NCBI RefSeq assembly: GCF_944324995.1
Contig: NZ_CALUYL010000006.1
Span: forward strand, 1 to 64,000
Direction: 5' to 3'
Length of the DNA: 64,000 bases
DNA from: an uncultured Mailhella sp.
Lineage (GTDB): Bacteria > Desulfobacterota > Desulfovibrionia > Desulfovibrionales > Desulfovibrionaceae
A program made the position numbers and the translations under genes. The notes under the pieces are model-generated. The model saw nothing but the letters and a program-made list of their open reading frames with translations, had not been told where the DNA came from and did no database searches. Below, in pieces: positions 1 to 8,558 of this stretch; the stretch's first letter is position 1; each line of letters starts with the position of its first letter.

Positions 1-116
1 GCCACGGGAGCGGGTTCCACGTTTTCCACTTCAGCGTTCTTCTTAGCGCAGCCGGCGCCCATGCCGAGAGCCAGAGCGAGAACCATAACCAGGCCAAAAG
101 ACTTCAGAGACTTCAT
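1..116 (-). CDS. pal: Peptidoglycan-associated lipoprotein Pal, 5' part only
   Basis: Outer-membrane lipoprotein of the Tol-Pal system, which ties the outer membrane to peptidoglycan and helps constriction at division. Only the first 38 codons lie in the window; the OmpA-like peptidoglycan-binding domain is beyond the left edge. A short basic start is followed by a hydrophobic stretch and a lipobox-like GMGAGC, with Cys23 as the expected lipidated residue, then a Glu/Pro/Ala-rich linker. An AGGAGG ribosome site stands 7 bases before the ATG. It lies directly downstream of tolB, the usual order, which is the main reason for naming it pal; from 38 residues alone any lipoprotein would be possible. 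Confidence 0.8.
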   Translation of the reverse strand, partial: MKSLKSFGLVMVLALALGMGAGCAKKNAEVENVEPAPV

Positions 117-287
117 GATAACTCCTCCTGAGAGTTAAGTCATAATATTTCTCTCTCCCCGCTCGTTCCCTCTTATCATCGAGCGAAGAAAGAAAACTGC
201 ACTTATCGGGCAGAACGGCATATTACCCTCGCCCTTGGGGATGTCAAGCTCGCAAGGGGGGGATTTCGCCCAGAAATTTAAAATATT

Positions 288-1607
288 TTACTTTCCCCAG
301 CTCGGGAACGAGGCATTGCCCGGTCCCGTAGGCACATGCTTGGCCTCGCCGCCGTGGCGGGTGGTCAGATAAATCTGGGAAGTGCCGCTTCTGGTGGAAG
401 TAAACGCCACAAAATAGCTGTCGGGGGCGAAGGCGGGCTGTTCGTCTCTGCCGGGACCGAAGGAAATCTGCTGATCCGAGCCGGTCATCATGTCGTGAAC
501 AAAAATGCGGAAGCCCGAAGGCGTGGCCTTGGTGTAGGCGATGAGCGTGCCGTCGGGGCTGATGCAGGGCTCGGAGTTGTAGGAGCCGTCCATGCTCACG
601 CGGGTCACGGATCCGGTGGAGAAGTCCTTCAGGAAGACCTGCGGGCTGCCGAGACGGCTGGAGGTGAACGCCATCTTGGTGCCGGAGGCGTCGAAGGAAG
701 GCGACACGTTGATGGCCGCGCTCTGTTCCAGCGGACGCTCGCGCTTGAACTGACGGTTCAGCAGGAAGATGTCGGGATAATGACCGGTGGAAAGGCTCAC
801 GGCCACGCGGTTGTCCGGCAAAAAGCAGGGACCGATGACGGTGTTGCCGGGGAAGCGGACGCGCTTGACCGTGTTGTTCAGGCGATCCCACACGCCGAGG
901 GCGTGGGTGCTGTCGTCGAGATGGCTGAAGACCACGTAGCGGCCGTCGGGCGACCACGAGGGGGACATGGCGGAGCCGGGAATGTTGGTGACCTGACGCA
1001 GATCGCGACCGGTGGCGCGCACCACCCACACGTCGCGCTTTTTGCCGTTGCCCTTCACGAAGGCGAGAGAGCTGCTGAAGAAGCCGCGCGCGCCGGTGAG
1101 CGCGGCCATGAGGTCGTCGCAGAAGCGATCGGCCACGTTGGGCACTTCGGTGTGGGTCACGCCGGAATAGGCGTTGCCGAACACGAACTTGCCCGAATAG
1201 GTTTCAAACACGCGCAGTTCCACGGTGGAATTTTCCCTGTCGCCGGAAGGCCAGTGCGCCGTGACCAGAAGGTCGGCGCCGGCAATCTGAAAGCGACGGA
1301 AATCCACGTCGGCTCCCTGCCAGGCGGTGAGCACCGTGCCGCCGAGCACGGCCGAGGAAGGAATGAGCTGCATGAACGGCAGGAAATTGAGGTCGGCCAC
1401 GATGGCGTCGTTCAGTTCCGAGCCCAGCGCCGTGGCGCGCTGACCGGGAGCGGTAAGCGGAGACGCCATGGACAGCTTGATCTGATTCTGACCGGGGCCG
1501 TAGATGTCCACCATGGTTGCGGCCTGGCACTGCACGGCGAACGCCAGAGCCAGCACCAGAAGCGCCGCCACGCGGACGCTATGGAAAAGATGAAGGATTT
1601 TACGCAT
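288..1607 (-). CDS. tolB: Tol-Pal system periplasmic beta-propeller protein TolB
   Basis: Periplasmic component of Tol-Pal, the energy-coupled complex that keeps the outer membrane attached. The 439 residues match the usual TolB length. A signal peptide runs to about residue 29 (cleavage after CQA). An N-terminal domain to about residue 150 is followed by a C-terminal WD40-like propeller with repeated SPSWSPDGRYVVF, PCISPDGTLIAYT and PAFAPDSYFVAFT blades, the TolB repeat signature. The partial pal gene follows 171 bases downstream. tolQ, tolR and tolA are not upstream; the preceding gene on this strand is an unrelated GIY-YIG gene with its own terminator, so tolB probably has its own promoter between 1608 and 1756. 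Confidence 0.95.
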   Translation of the reverse strand: MRKILHLFHSVRVAALLVLALAFAVQCQAATMVDIYGPGQNQIKLSMASPLTAPGQRATALGSELNDAIVADLNFLPFMQLIPSSAVLGGTVLTAWQGADVDFRRFQIAGADLLVTAHWPSGDRENSTVELRVFETYSGKFVFGNAYSGVTHTEVPNVADRFCDDLMAALTGARGFFSSSLAFVKGNGKKRDVWVVRATGRDLRQVTNIPGSAMSPSWSPDGRYVVFSHLDDSTHALGVWDRLNNTVKRVRFPGNTVIGPCFLPDNRVAVSLSTGHYPDIFLLNRQFKRERPLEQSAAINVSPSFDASGTKMAFTSSRLGSPQVFLKDFSTGSVTRVSMDGSYNSEPCISPDGTLIAYTKATPSGFRIFVHDMMTGSDQQISFGPGRDEQPAFAPDSYFVAFTSTRSGTSQIYLTTRHGGEAKHVPTGPGNASFPSWGK

Positions 1608-1756
1608 ATGACACCCTTGAATAAATTTCTGAAGCAGCCTTTGCGCTGCTTTTGAGGGAGGCTAGAGCATATTCCCGCGCGTCTTTGCGGTCAAGTGCAC
1701 GGAAGCGCTCTCTGCGCCTTTCCCGCAGACAAAACAGGCGTCTGCCAAAAGGCACG

Positions 1757-1784
1757 AAAAAGGCCTCTTCCGAAAAAGAGGCCT
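1757..1784 (-). terminator. Rho-independent terminator after the GIY-YIG gene
   Basis: On the minus strand a 9-bp stem (AGGCCTCTT with AAGAGGCCT) is followed by a run of T. The hairpin starts within the stop codon region of the GIY-YIG gene, so it ends the crcB-crcB-GIY-YIG unit and separates it from tolB. Confidence 0.75.
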
Positions 1785-2059
1785 CACATCCTGTCCTCCG
1801 AAGAACAGGCCCCAAGCAGCGCGTCCAGCTTCCGCGCCCGGGGCAGCCGCTTCACCCTTCGCTCAAGGCGAAGCGCCTCCTCACGCGTCATGCCGCCTGC
1901 GCAGGCCAGCAGCGTCACCGGCCGACGCCCCCGGGTGTACTTCGCCCCTCCGGCAAGAAGGCCGTTGTGCATGGCCACGCGGCGCGCCACGTCCACGCTC
2001 GTGCCGCAGTACAGCGTGCCGTCGGCGCAGCGCAGAAGGTACACGCTCCAGTTTCTCAC
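1784..2059 (-). CDS. GIY-YIG domain protein (UPF0213/YhbQ type)
   Basis: Small 91-residue protein consisting of one GIY-YIG nuclease-fold domain. Residues 4-21 (WSVYLLRCADGTLYCGTS) carry the Y-L and Y-C-G pair that replaces the GIY and YIG motifs in the YhbQ subgroup; a conserved Arg and His follow at RRVAMHN and a Glu at EALRLE. The start is a GTG, chosen because the domain begins there, an AGGAGG-like site lies just upstream, and the GTG overlaps the stop of the upstream crcB as GTGA. The cellular role of this subgroup is uncertain; DNA repair or a restriction-like activity has been suggested for relatives. The context here (two fluoride channels) tells nothing specific. Confidence 0.85.
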   Translation of the reverse strand: MRNWSVYLLRCADGTLYCGTSVDVARRVAMHNGLLAGGAKYTRGRRPVTLLACAGGMTREEALRLERRVKRLPRARKLDALLGACSSEDRM

Positions 2060-2457
2060 GCCTCCTTCTCTCTCCAGGGCGCGGCAATCGTCCAGCCGAG
2101 GCCCGCAAGCACGATGCAGAGCGCGGCGTTCAGGCCCACATTGAGCAGCGCAAGCATGGCGCTTCCCGACTCCCAGAGCGTGAGCGTGTCGAGTGCGAAG
2201 GAGGAAAACGTGGTGAATCCGCCGAAAAATCCGGTGGAAACAAAGGCCGCAGCCGTGGGGCAGCCGCTCTTTGTCCGCGAAATCGCGCCCAGGAACAGGC
2301 CGAGCAGAAAAGAGCCCAGCATGTTGACGCAAAGTATGCCCAGAGGAAAATGCACGCCCATAAAGTTCATGACAGCCCTGCCCGCCTCCACGCGGCACAC
2401 CGCGCCGAGCGCGCCGCCGCAAAGCACCGCCACCGTCTGTTTCATCAACTGCGTCAT
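2056..2457 (-). CDS. crcB: Fluoride channel CrcB/Fluc, first of a pair
   Basis: Small four-helix membrane protein that exports fluoride passively as a dual-topology dimer. In 133 residues it shows the family marks: GGALGAVCR in helix 1, a PLG...VNMLGSF block in helix 2, and the Phe-box GFFGGFTTFSSF in helix 3. The ATG at 2457 is preferred because the family starts at this point; a GTG eleven codons upstream (2490) is in frame and also possible. It lies 91 bases downstream of a second crcB on the same strand and overlaps the GIY-YIG gene by 4 bases. Paired crcB genes with diverged sequences commonly form heterodimers; whether these do cannot be told from sequence. Confidence 0.92.
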   Translation of the reverse strand: MTQLMKQTVAVLCGGALGAVCRVEAGRAVMNFMGVHFPLGILCVNMLGSFLLGLFLGAISRTKSGCPTAAAFVSTGFFGGFTTFSSFALDTLTLWESGSAMLALLNVGLNAALCIVLAGLGWTIAAPWREKEA

Positions 2458-2548
2458 GATGTTTCCCGCACCAGTCTGAAATCGTTGCACGGGCCCTTCG
2501 CCCGCGTTTGGAACATCCTTTTCCGAATCGCCCGACGCGCGATCCGCC

Positions 2549-2908
2549 CTAATCCACGCTGAAGAGCGAAAGGCCGAGCGCCGCGGCTCCGAGGCCGAGG
2601 ACCATGTTCAAAAGCACGTTGACGACGCCCCGGACGACGCGCCCCTGCTGAAAAAGCCGGAAACTGTCCAGAGAAAACGTGGAAAACGTGGTGAGCGCGC
2701 CGCAGAAGCCCTGCATGGCGAAGTCGCCGACGAGCGCGGAAGGCCCGGTCGCGTACACGCTGCCGATGACGAAGCTGCCGACCACGTTGACGATGAGCGT
2801 GCCCGCGGGAAACGACGATCCGAACGCGGCCGCGGCCGCCAGTCCCGTGACATAGCGGCACCATGCGCCGAGCGCGCCGCCCGCCGCAACAAAGAAAACT
2901 GCATCCAT
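2549..2908 (-). CDS. crcB: Fluoride channel CrcB/Fluc, second of a pair
   Basis: 119-residue, four-helix fluoride channel subunit. It begins directly in helix 1 (FFVAAGGALGAWCRY), has the PAGTLIVNVVGSF motif that carries the conserved Asn, and the FCGALTTFSTFSLD Phe-box. It is the upstream gene of the crcB-crcB-GIY-YIG unit. Its sequence is clearly diverged from the neighbour, so this is an old duplication rather than a recent one. A TTGACA box lies upstream on the minus strand at 2957-2952, about 45 bases before the start, but no good -10 box was found at the right spacing. I looked for a fluoride riboswitch in the leader and did not find a convincing match. Confidence 0.93.
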   Translation of the reverse strand: MDAVFFVAAGGALGAWCRYVTGLAAAAAFGSSFPAGTLIVNVVGSFVIGSVYATGPSALVGDFAMQGFCGALTTFSTFSLDSFRLFQQGRVVRGVVNVLLNMVLGLGAAALGLSLFSVD

Positions 2909-3061
2909 TGATTCACTCCAGGGGGCAGAGCATCAGAAGTTTCCGCCCGATTGTCAACGCCGAACCCTGTCCGCAAACGCCGATGCGCCGCGAAGCGCAC
3001 ATTGACAAAGTCTGCGCCCGACCGGAAGGCGGCGCGCCGCAGGGGTGCGCCGCGCCTTCGG

Positions 3062-4276
3062 TCAGAGCCGGTAGGCCGACTCGCCGTGCAGAGCCTCGTC
3101 GAGGCCTTCGAGTTCCTGCTCGTAGCTCACGCGGATGGGGCCGAAATGGCTGATGACCTTGAGGATGACCCAGGTCGCGCCGAAGGACCATGCGGCCACC
3201 ACCACGATGCCCAGAAGCTGGAGGAAGAACTGCTCCACGCCGGCATGCACGGTGTTGATGGCCGTGGAGGCAAACACGCCGACAAGGAGCGATCCGGTGA
3301 GGCCGCCCATGCCGTGAGCGCGCCAGACTTCCAGCGCGTCGTCGAAGTGCAGTCTGGCCTGCACGCACTTGGCGTAGTAGCACACCACGGCTCCGGCCGC
3401 GCCGATGATGATGGCCGCCCACGGGGGTACGTAGCCCGCACAGGGGGTGATGGTGGCAAGACCGGCCACCGCGCCCACCAGCACGCCGGAGAAGGAAGGA
3501 CGCTTCGCGCCGTGCCAGTCGAGGAACATCCACACCAGCATGGCGATGGAACCGGCTATGGTGGTGTTGGTGAAGGCGTAGGCGGCGAGTCCGTCGCCGG
3601 CGTAGGCTCCGCCCGCGTTGAATCCGAACCAGCCGAACCACAGCAGGCCCGCGCCCACGGCCACGAGCGGCAGATTGTTGGGCTCAGGATGCGAGCCCGG
3701 AGCCACGTCGTCGCGGCGACCGAGGAAGAACACGGTGGCGAGCGCCGCAAAACCGGCGTTCACATGCACCACGATGCCGCCGGCAAAGTCCACCACGCCG
3801 AGTCCGGCCAGGAATCCGCCGCCCCAGATCCAGTGACAGGCCGGAATATAGACGAAGATCATCCACAGCACGAGAAACTGCAGGTAGCCGCGGAAATTGA
3901 ATCGTCCGGCAAAGGCGCCCGTGATGAGCGCGGGCGTGATGATGGCGAACATGAGCTGATAGGCGAAGAACAGCAGGAAGGGAACCGTGGTGGCGTAGTC
4001 GGAGCTCGGCGCGGCTCCCACCTTGTCCAGAGCAAAGTGATAGGTGATGTCGCCGATGACGCCGCCGACGTCCGGTCCGAAGGCCAGGCTGAAGCCGCCG
4101 AAGATCCAGATGACGGCGATGACGCCCATGGAAATGAAACTCTGCATCATGATGGTGAGCACGTTCTTGCGCCGCACGAGTCCGCCGTAGAAGAAGGCGA
4201 GACCCGGAGTCATGAGGCAGACCAGCGCCGTACAGAGCAGAATGAACGCGGTATCTCCCGAATCGACTGTGTACAT
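3062..4276 (-). CDS. amt: Ammonium transporter (Amt/MEP/Rh family)
   Basis: Inner-membrane ammonium channel of 404 residues and about 11 membrane segments. It opens with an external DSGDTAFIL segment and the first helix with MTPGLAFFYGGLVRRKN, the classic Amt signature; ACHWIWGGGFLA and VVHVNAGFAALA carry the external gate and the first pore histidine, and TPCAGYVPP follows. There is no cleavable signal. It is the last gene of the urease operon, 12 bases after the urea channel gene, so it probably handles the ammonium released by urease or scavenges it for assimilation. No glnK gene accompanies it, unlike many amt loci. Confidence 0.95.
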   Translation of the reverse strand: MYTVDSGDTAFILLCTALVCLMTPGLAFFYGGLVRRKNVLTIMMQSFISMGVIAVIWIFGGFSLAFGPDVGGVIGDITYHFALDKVGAAPSSDYATTVPFLLFFAYQLMFAIITPALITGAFAGRFNFRGYLQFLVLWMIFVYIPACHWIWGGGFLAGLGVVDFAGGIVVHVNAGFAALATVFFLGRRDDVAPGSHPEPNNLPLVAVGAGLLWFGWFGFNAGGAYAGDGLAAYAFTNTTIAGSIAMLVWMFLDWHGAKRPSFSGVLVGAVAGLATITPCAGYVPPWAAIIIGAAGAVVCYYAKCVQARLHFDDALEVWRAHGMGGLTGSLLVGVFASTAINTVHAGVEQFFLQLLGIVVVAAWSFGATWVILKVISHFGPIRVSYEQELEGLDEALHGESAYRL

Positions 4277-4288
4277 GAAAGACTCCCG

Positions 4289-5284
4289 TCAGGCTGAAGG
4301 TGAGTCGTCGCCGCCTCTCGTTCCGGCAAGAACGACGTGCGGCAGCAGAAAGAGCCACGCGGCGACGACGAAGGGAAAGGTGAGCGTGGGAATGCCGAGA
4401 GGCGCGAGCGCCGCGTTGAGCGCGCCCTGCGCCACCACGGTGAACACCGTGGCCAGAAGGGTGTAGAGAATCACCCTTCCGCCGGGCCGATAGAAGGTCG
4501 TGCCCATGCCTATGGCCGTGAGCACGGCGCTGAACTGATAGAGGCCCGCGCCCACGGATGCGCCGTCCGCCCCGAGCAGCAGCGCCGCGGTCATGGCCGC
4601 GAGCGAGCCGCCCCAGCCAAACAGCGCGGCGGAAGGCGAAGAGAGGGCAAGGCCGATCAGAAACAGCGCTCCCGTCACGGGGTCGTTGATGAGAAAGACC
4701 TGGGAGACGCCGACAAGACTGGAAATGAAGAAGGCTTCCGCGCTGAAGAGCGACACGGCGTCGTGCGGAAGCGCGGGCAGCGCCGGATGCGGCAGCGCGA
4801 CGGCGTCGAAGCCAGAAAAGCTGTAGGACGCCAGAAGAATGAACCAGGTGGCGAACACGAACGGCCCCGTCATGGCCGAAACCTTCCACGAGGCGAACAC
4901 CCGCGACACCGCCAGCATGATGACGGTGGAAAACATGGCTCCGAGCGCAATGAGCAGCCAGCACACGGCTCCGCCCTCCAGAAACACGGGCAGCGCGCAG
5001 CCCACGAGAATGCCGTTGTAGCCGTGCAGACCCGCCTGCACGTCACTGCGGGGAGCGCCGAGCAGGCAGCCCGTCGCCGTGCCGACGACAAGGCCCAGAA
5101 GCGCGCCGAAGAATATTTCCGGTCTGCCCGCATTCCACGCGCCCCAGGCAATGCCGCAGAGAAAGAGCAGTCCCGTCCACGGGGAATTCTGAAACATCAC
5201 CTGCCCGGCTCCGCGCAACAGCGTTCCGAGCACCGAAACCGCCGGACAGCTTCCCCGCCCGGCGACGCATCCGTTGACCGTCAT
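4289..5284 (-). CDS. Urea channel (UT/SLC14 family)
   Basis: Inner-membrane urea channel, 331 residues with about ten helices in two homologous halves. The first half has the family signature GQVMFQNSPWTGLLFL near residues 27-42 and GYNGILVGCALPVF near residue 98; the second half repeats it with VFLINDPVTGALFLIGL and GLYQFSAVLTAIGMG. The closest characterised relative I know is DvUT of Desulfovibrio vulgaris, whose crystal structure defined the fold. It sits between ureD and amt and has a strong AAGGAGG ribosome site upstream of the ATG. It supplies urea to the urease encoded upstream, acting as a facilitated channel and not as an active transporter. Confidence 0.93.
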   Translation of the reverse strand: MTVNGCVAGRGSCPAVSVLGTLLRGAGQVMFQNSPWTGLLFLCGIAWGAWNAGRPEIFFGALLGLVVGTATGCLLGAPRSDVQAGLHGYNGILVGCALPVFLEGGAVCWLLIALGAMFSTVIMLAVSRVFASWKVSAMTGPFVFATWFILLASYSFSGFDAVALPHPALPALPHDAVSLFSAEAFFISSLVGVSQVFLINDPVTGALFLIGLALSSPSAALFGWGGSLAAMTAALLLGADGASVGAGLYQFSAVLTAIGMGTTFYRPGGRVILYTLLATVFTVVAQGALNAALAPLGIPTLTFPFVVAAWLFLLPHVVLAGTRGGDDSPSA

Positions 5285-5322
5285 TGTCCGCCACCTCCTT
5301 GTTTCCGCGTATTCCGACCGGT

Positions 5323-6318
5323 TCAGCGCCAGAGAAAGTCGGGCGGCAGCGGCCTGCCGAGCGCCCTTTCCCGCACCAGCGAATGGAATTCCCGCATTTT
5401 CCTGCGCACGCTCTCCACGCCGTGCCCGAGCACCCTGAACGCCGCTCCGGCGTGCTCCGGCAGGCGAAGCGCGCCCCAGGCCAGATCGTCGGTCACGGCC
5501 GCGCCTGCGTCGCGCACAAGAGCGTCCGCAAGATTTTCGGGAACCAGAGCAAACATGCTTCCGAACACCTCGAAGCCGTCCATGACCGCGGCGCTGCAGA
5601 AGTTCGTTCCGTCCGGCTCCAGCACGAGACGCTCCTCAAAAAGCGGAGCCTCGCCGTCGCTGCGGCAGACGTGAAAGCCCGCCGAATAAAGATCAAAGCC
5701 GAAAAGCTCCTCCCGGTGATGCCAGCGCCTGCCCGGCACCAGCATTTCCCCGTAGAGAAAGCAGGCCGATTCCGGCAGCGTGACCCAGGTGTCCTGCACA
5801 TAGCGCGAGCGGCGGTGAAGAATGAGCGGATCGGGCACGTATTCCAGCCAGCTCCCCTCCTCCAGATGGAAACGCTGAAGCTGGCAGGCGTGATTGTGAT
5901 CCATGACGTGAACCTTCGTGGCGCTCTGCGTGGTCACGAGCGCGCGGGAATTGCGGCGCGCGTGAACATCCAGCGCCATGCGGTCGCCCTGCACCACGCA
6001 GCCCGTGGACGTGATGGTGATCACGCAGGCCATGTCCGGCTGCGACTCCTCCCAGTACAGCGCCTTCTGCGCAATCATGGGCGCGCGGCGGTCCAGATCG
6101 GCCAGCACGGTGCGGCCGAGATTCTCGTCGCGGCGAAAGTCCAGACGCAGATAGCCCAGCTTGCCCACGGAGCCGCTCTTCATCTGGGGCGGCTCGTCGC
6201 GGTACGGATCAAGCTCCGCCGCGCTGCGATCCATGTCAGCAAGCGCCTGCCGCGCCGCCTGAAAGCTCGAACAGTCGGGCGCAGGCGCGCCGGTATCGAC
6301 GAAGCTCTCCTCACGCAT
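5323..6318 (-). CDS. ureD: Urease accessory protein UreD (UreH)
   Basis: Cytosolic scaffold that, with UreF and UreG, delivers nickel and CO2 to the apo-urease. The 331 residues include the typical [10 protein letters not shown] start of the beta-rich domain near residue 52, the [12 protein letters not shown] block, TTQSATKVH and the [13 protein letters not shown] motif that are recognisable UreD features. A roughly 45-residue N-terminal extension before the conserved core is Asp/Ala-rich and may be partly non-native; an internal ATG at residue 29 is an alternative start. Its first 8 bases overlap the end of ureG, indicating translational coupling. It follows the Yersinia-type order ureABCEFGD. 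Confidence 0.93.
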   Translation of the reverse strand: MREESFVDTGAPAPDCSSFQAARQALADMDRSAAELDPYRDEPPQMKSGSVGKLGYLRLDFRRDENLGRTVLADLDRRAPMIAQKALYWEESQPDMACVITITSTGCVVQGDRMALDVHARRNSRALVTTQSATKVHVMDHNHACQLQRFHLEEGSWLEYVPDPLILHRRSRYVQDTWVTLPESACFLYGEMLVPGRRWHHREELFGFDLYSAGFHVCRSDGEAPLFEERLVLEPDGTNFCSAAVMDGFEVFGSMFALVPENLADALVRDAGAAVTDDLAWGALRLPEHAGAAFRVLGHGVESVRRKMREFHSLVRERALGRPLPPDFLWR

Positions 6319-6982
6319 GGGCCGCCTCGTTCGCCGCGCCGGACGTCTCCTGCGCCGGACGGTCCGGCAGATCGAAGAGCGCGTCGCGCATGATCCAGTC
6401 GGCCAGCACGTCGATGTTGTGCCCGGTCATGCAGTTCGTGAAGATGAAGGGGCGATCGCCGCGCATGAGGCGGGAATCGCGGTCCATGACTTCCAGACTC
6501 GCGCCCACGTACGGCGCAAGGTCTTCCTTGTTGATGACCAGAATGTCGGAATGGCACACGCCCGGGCCGCTCTTGCGCGGAATCTTGTCCCCGGCGGCCA
6601 CGTCGATGACGTAGATGAAGAAGTCGGCCAGAGCCGGACTGAACGTGAGCGTAAGATTGTCGCCGCCGCTTTCGATGAACACCACGTCGCTGTCGGGAAA
6701 GCGTCTCTCCAGATCCTCCACGGCGGCGAGGTTCATGCTGGGATCCTCGCGGATGGCGGTGTGCGGGCAGGCGCCCGTTTCCACGCCCACGATGCGTTCG
6801 GCGTCGAGCACGCCGGCAAGTTCGCGCTGCACGTGTTTGGCGTCTTCGGTGGTCACCACGTCGTTGGTGATGATGAGCGGGCGCACGCCGCGCTTCATGA
6901 GCACGGGCACCACGGCCTCGATGACGGCCGTCTTGCCCGAGCCCACCGGGCCGCCGACGCCGATACGGGTAATTTTTTTCAT
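6311..6982 (-). CDS. ureG: Urease accessory GTPase UreG
   Basis: SIMIBI-class GTPase that carries nickel at the dimer interface and hands it to urease on GTP hydrolysis. In 223 residues it shows the P-loop GPVGSGKT at residues 11-18, the nickel-binding Cys72-Pro73-His74 motif in [18 protein letters not shown] as the family G3 region, and [10 protein letters not shown] as the base-recognition motif. The C-terminal tail ([16 protein letters not shown]) is slightly longer than usual and enriched in Ala and Glu. It lies 15 bases after ureF and overlaps ureD. Confidence 0.97.
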   Translation of the reverse strand: MKKITRIGVGGPVGSGKTAVIEAVVPVLMKRGVRPLIITNDVVTTEDAKHVQRELAGVLDAERIVGVETGACPHTAIREDPSMNLAAVEDLERRFPDSDVVFIESGGDNLTLTFSPALADFFIYVIDVAAGDKIPRKSGPGVCHSDILVINKEDLAPYVGASLEVMDRDSRLMRGDRPFIFTNCMTGHNIDVLADWIMRDALFDLPDRPAQETSGAANEAAHA

Positions 6983-6997
6983 GGGAGTCTCTCCTCT

Positions 6998-7771
6998 TCA
7001 GCTCATAAAAAGACGGACCCGCGCCCCGGCATGCACGGCGGAAAGAATTTCCGTCATGGGCGCATAGCCCGTCATGCGGTCAAGCGGGGTGGCCAGCGCC
7101 CGCGCGCACAGCGGCTCGAACAGCTCCGAACTGCGGTACAGCACGGCCTGCGTTTCCAGATGCGTCACGCGCATGAGGCGCAGCGCCGCGTTCAGCAAGC
7201 CCATGGCCACGCCGTAGAAATAAACGGTGAGCCCTTCCTCAAGCACGGCCTTCGTTTCCGCGCCGTCCGCGCCTCGCAGGGGCGCTTCGGCAAAGGCCGT
7301 GGCGGCAAAGAGCGCCGCCAGCGACACGGGATAGGAACCGGGCGTGCAGCCCGTGGTTATCCGGGAAAGCCAACGCGAAAGCAGCGGCGACTTCGTGGTT
7401 TCCGCGCCGAGCTGGGCCAGCTTGAGCCCTGTTTTCGTCATCATGTCCCTGAATTCCTCGGGCAGCTTGCGGCGGTACAGGGCAAGGTCGATCACGCCGA
7501 GCCTCGCCAGCGCGGCGTCGCTCACCGGCGCTCCCGCGCTGGCCGCGTCGTCGCACAGCGCGCGCAGGGCAAAGGCGAGGCCCACCGCGTCGCCCGTGGA
7601 CGCCTGCCTGAGCGCCGACACCACGTACTGCTGAAGCGTGCGCGCGTCGCGCACCACGCCCGTCTGCGCCGCCGCCTCCAGCGCCCCGGAAAAGGCAAAC
7701 GCGCCCGTGGGCAGCATGGAGTCGCCGAACTGCATGAGATGCACAAGAGAAAGAATGTCCACCGCGCTCAC
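6998..7771 (-). CDS. ureF: Urease accessory protein UreF
   Basis: All-helical cytosolic protein of 257 residues that acts as the GTPase-activating/fidelity factor for UreG in urease maturation. The N-terminus has the family motif LMQFGDSMLPTGAFAFSGALE, followed by helices typical of UreF and a C-terminal MRVTHLETQAVL segment that includes a conserved His region. It begins 9 bases after the ureE stop and is followed closely by ureG. Nothing unusual apart from a C-terminal end of HAGARVRLFMS rather than a longer tail. Confidence 0.93.
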   Translation of the reverse strand: MSAVDILSLVHLMQFGDSMLPTGAFAFSGALEAAAQTGVVRDARTLQQYVVSALRQASTGDAVGLAFALRALCDDAASAGAPVSDAALARLGVIDLALYRRKLPEEFRDMMTKTGLKLAQLGAETTKSPLLSRWLSRITTGCTPGSYPVSLAALFAATAFAEAPLRGADGAETKAVLEEGLTVYFYGVAMGLLNAALRLMRVTHLETQAVLYRSSELFEPLCARALATPLDRMTGYAPMTEILSAVHAGARVRLFMS

Positions 7772-7780
7772 CCCGTTTCC

Positions 7781-8368
7781 TCAGGAATGATGATGTCCGT
7801 GATGATGCTCGTGCCCGGAAAGCGGACTTTCCGCTCCGCCGAACAGAAGCCGCGCCTCCTCGCCGGAAAGCGCTTCGTACACGCTCTCTCCGGAAAGAAA
7901 GGCGTAGGTCACGCCGGCAATGGCGTGCGTGTCCATGACGGCGCTCATGACCTTTTCATCCGCCGTCATGGGAACATAGACCACGCCCTTCTTCACCACG
8001 GCGGGCCAGTGCTGATTGCCGAGCGCGTGGCCGAGCTTCACCGCGCAGGAAACGGCATCCTCCTCGCCGAACGCGGCAAGACCGGAGAGATCCACGGCCA
8101 TCACCGGGCAGAGGCGTATGCGGCACACCACGGCGCAGCGCCGCCTTTCATCCCAGTCCAGCACGTCGCCGTCGCGCAGGGACTCTCCGCGCTCCAGCGC
8201 CACGGCCATGACGCGCCCGCCGAGCGTTTCCTTGCGCAGACGATTCTTCTGCGCGTCCCACTGGGAGAGTTCCAGATAGTCGATGTTCGCGTCGCGAAGC
8301 CGTCCGGCCCAGTCCGCGTCGGCCCTGTTGCCCAGTACCTTTTCAATGATTTCCACAAATGCCCCCAT
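7781..8368 (-). CDS. ureE: Urease nickel metallochaperone UreE
   Basis: Cytosolic nickel chaperone, 195 residues. The N-terminal half has the ETLGGRVMAVALERGESLRDGDVL segment of the UreE N domain; the C-terminal half has the ferredoxin-like metal-binding domain with LGHALGNQHWPAVV, and MTADEKVM. The protein ends in a histidine-rich tail (HEHHHGHHHS) that in other UreE proteins binds extra nickel. The ATG at 8368 (start GAFVEIIEKVLG) is preferred; the frame is open for 44 more codons upstream, but that part is Arg/Pro-rich and unlike UreE. The long UreE with a His tail is also seen in Yersinia-type operons. Confidence 0.92.
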   Translation of the reverse strand: MGAFVEIIEKVLGNRADADWAGRLRDANIDYLELSQWDAQKNRLRKETLGGRVMAVALERGESLRDGDVLDWDERRRCAVVCRIRLCPVMAVDLSGLAAFGEEDAVSCAVKLGHALGNQHWPAVVKKGVVYVPMTADEKVMSAVMDTHAIAGVTYAFLSGESVYEALSGEEARLLFGGAESPLSGHEHHHGHHHS

Positions 8369-8558
8369 AACGTTTTCCGTAACCGGGCCGCTGCCGACCC
8401 GCTGTTCTCCGGGCGCGTCCGGCCGGACGCTGGAATTTCTCCGCCGTCCGGCCGGATGTTGCCGGGCCTTTTTCCGAAAGGCCGCTCTGCCGTGAATCAA
8501 CAGGTCCCGGACGCGCCCGGATGCGCTTTTTTGCCGAGGCCTGCCGTTTGCAGACGCG

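Noticed and set aside
2909..3000. Fluoride riboswitch in front of the crcB pair
   Set aside because: The CTGATG-like piece in the leader is not accompanied by the paired stems of the motif.
2951..4297. Plus-strand frame of 448 codons across the amt gene
   Set aside because: Antisense shadow of the clear Amt protein, rich in Glu, Gly, His and Arg.
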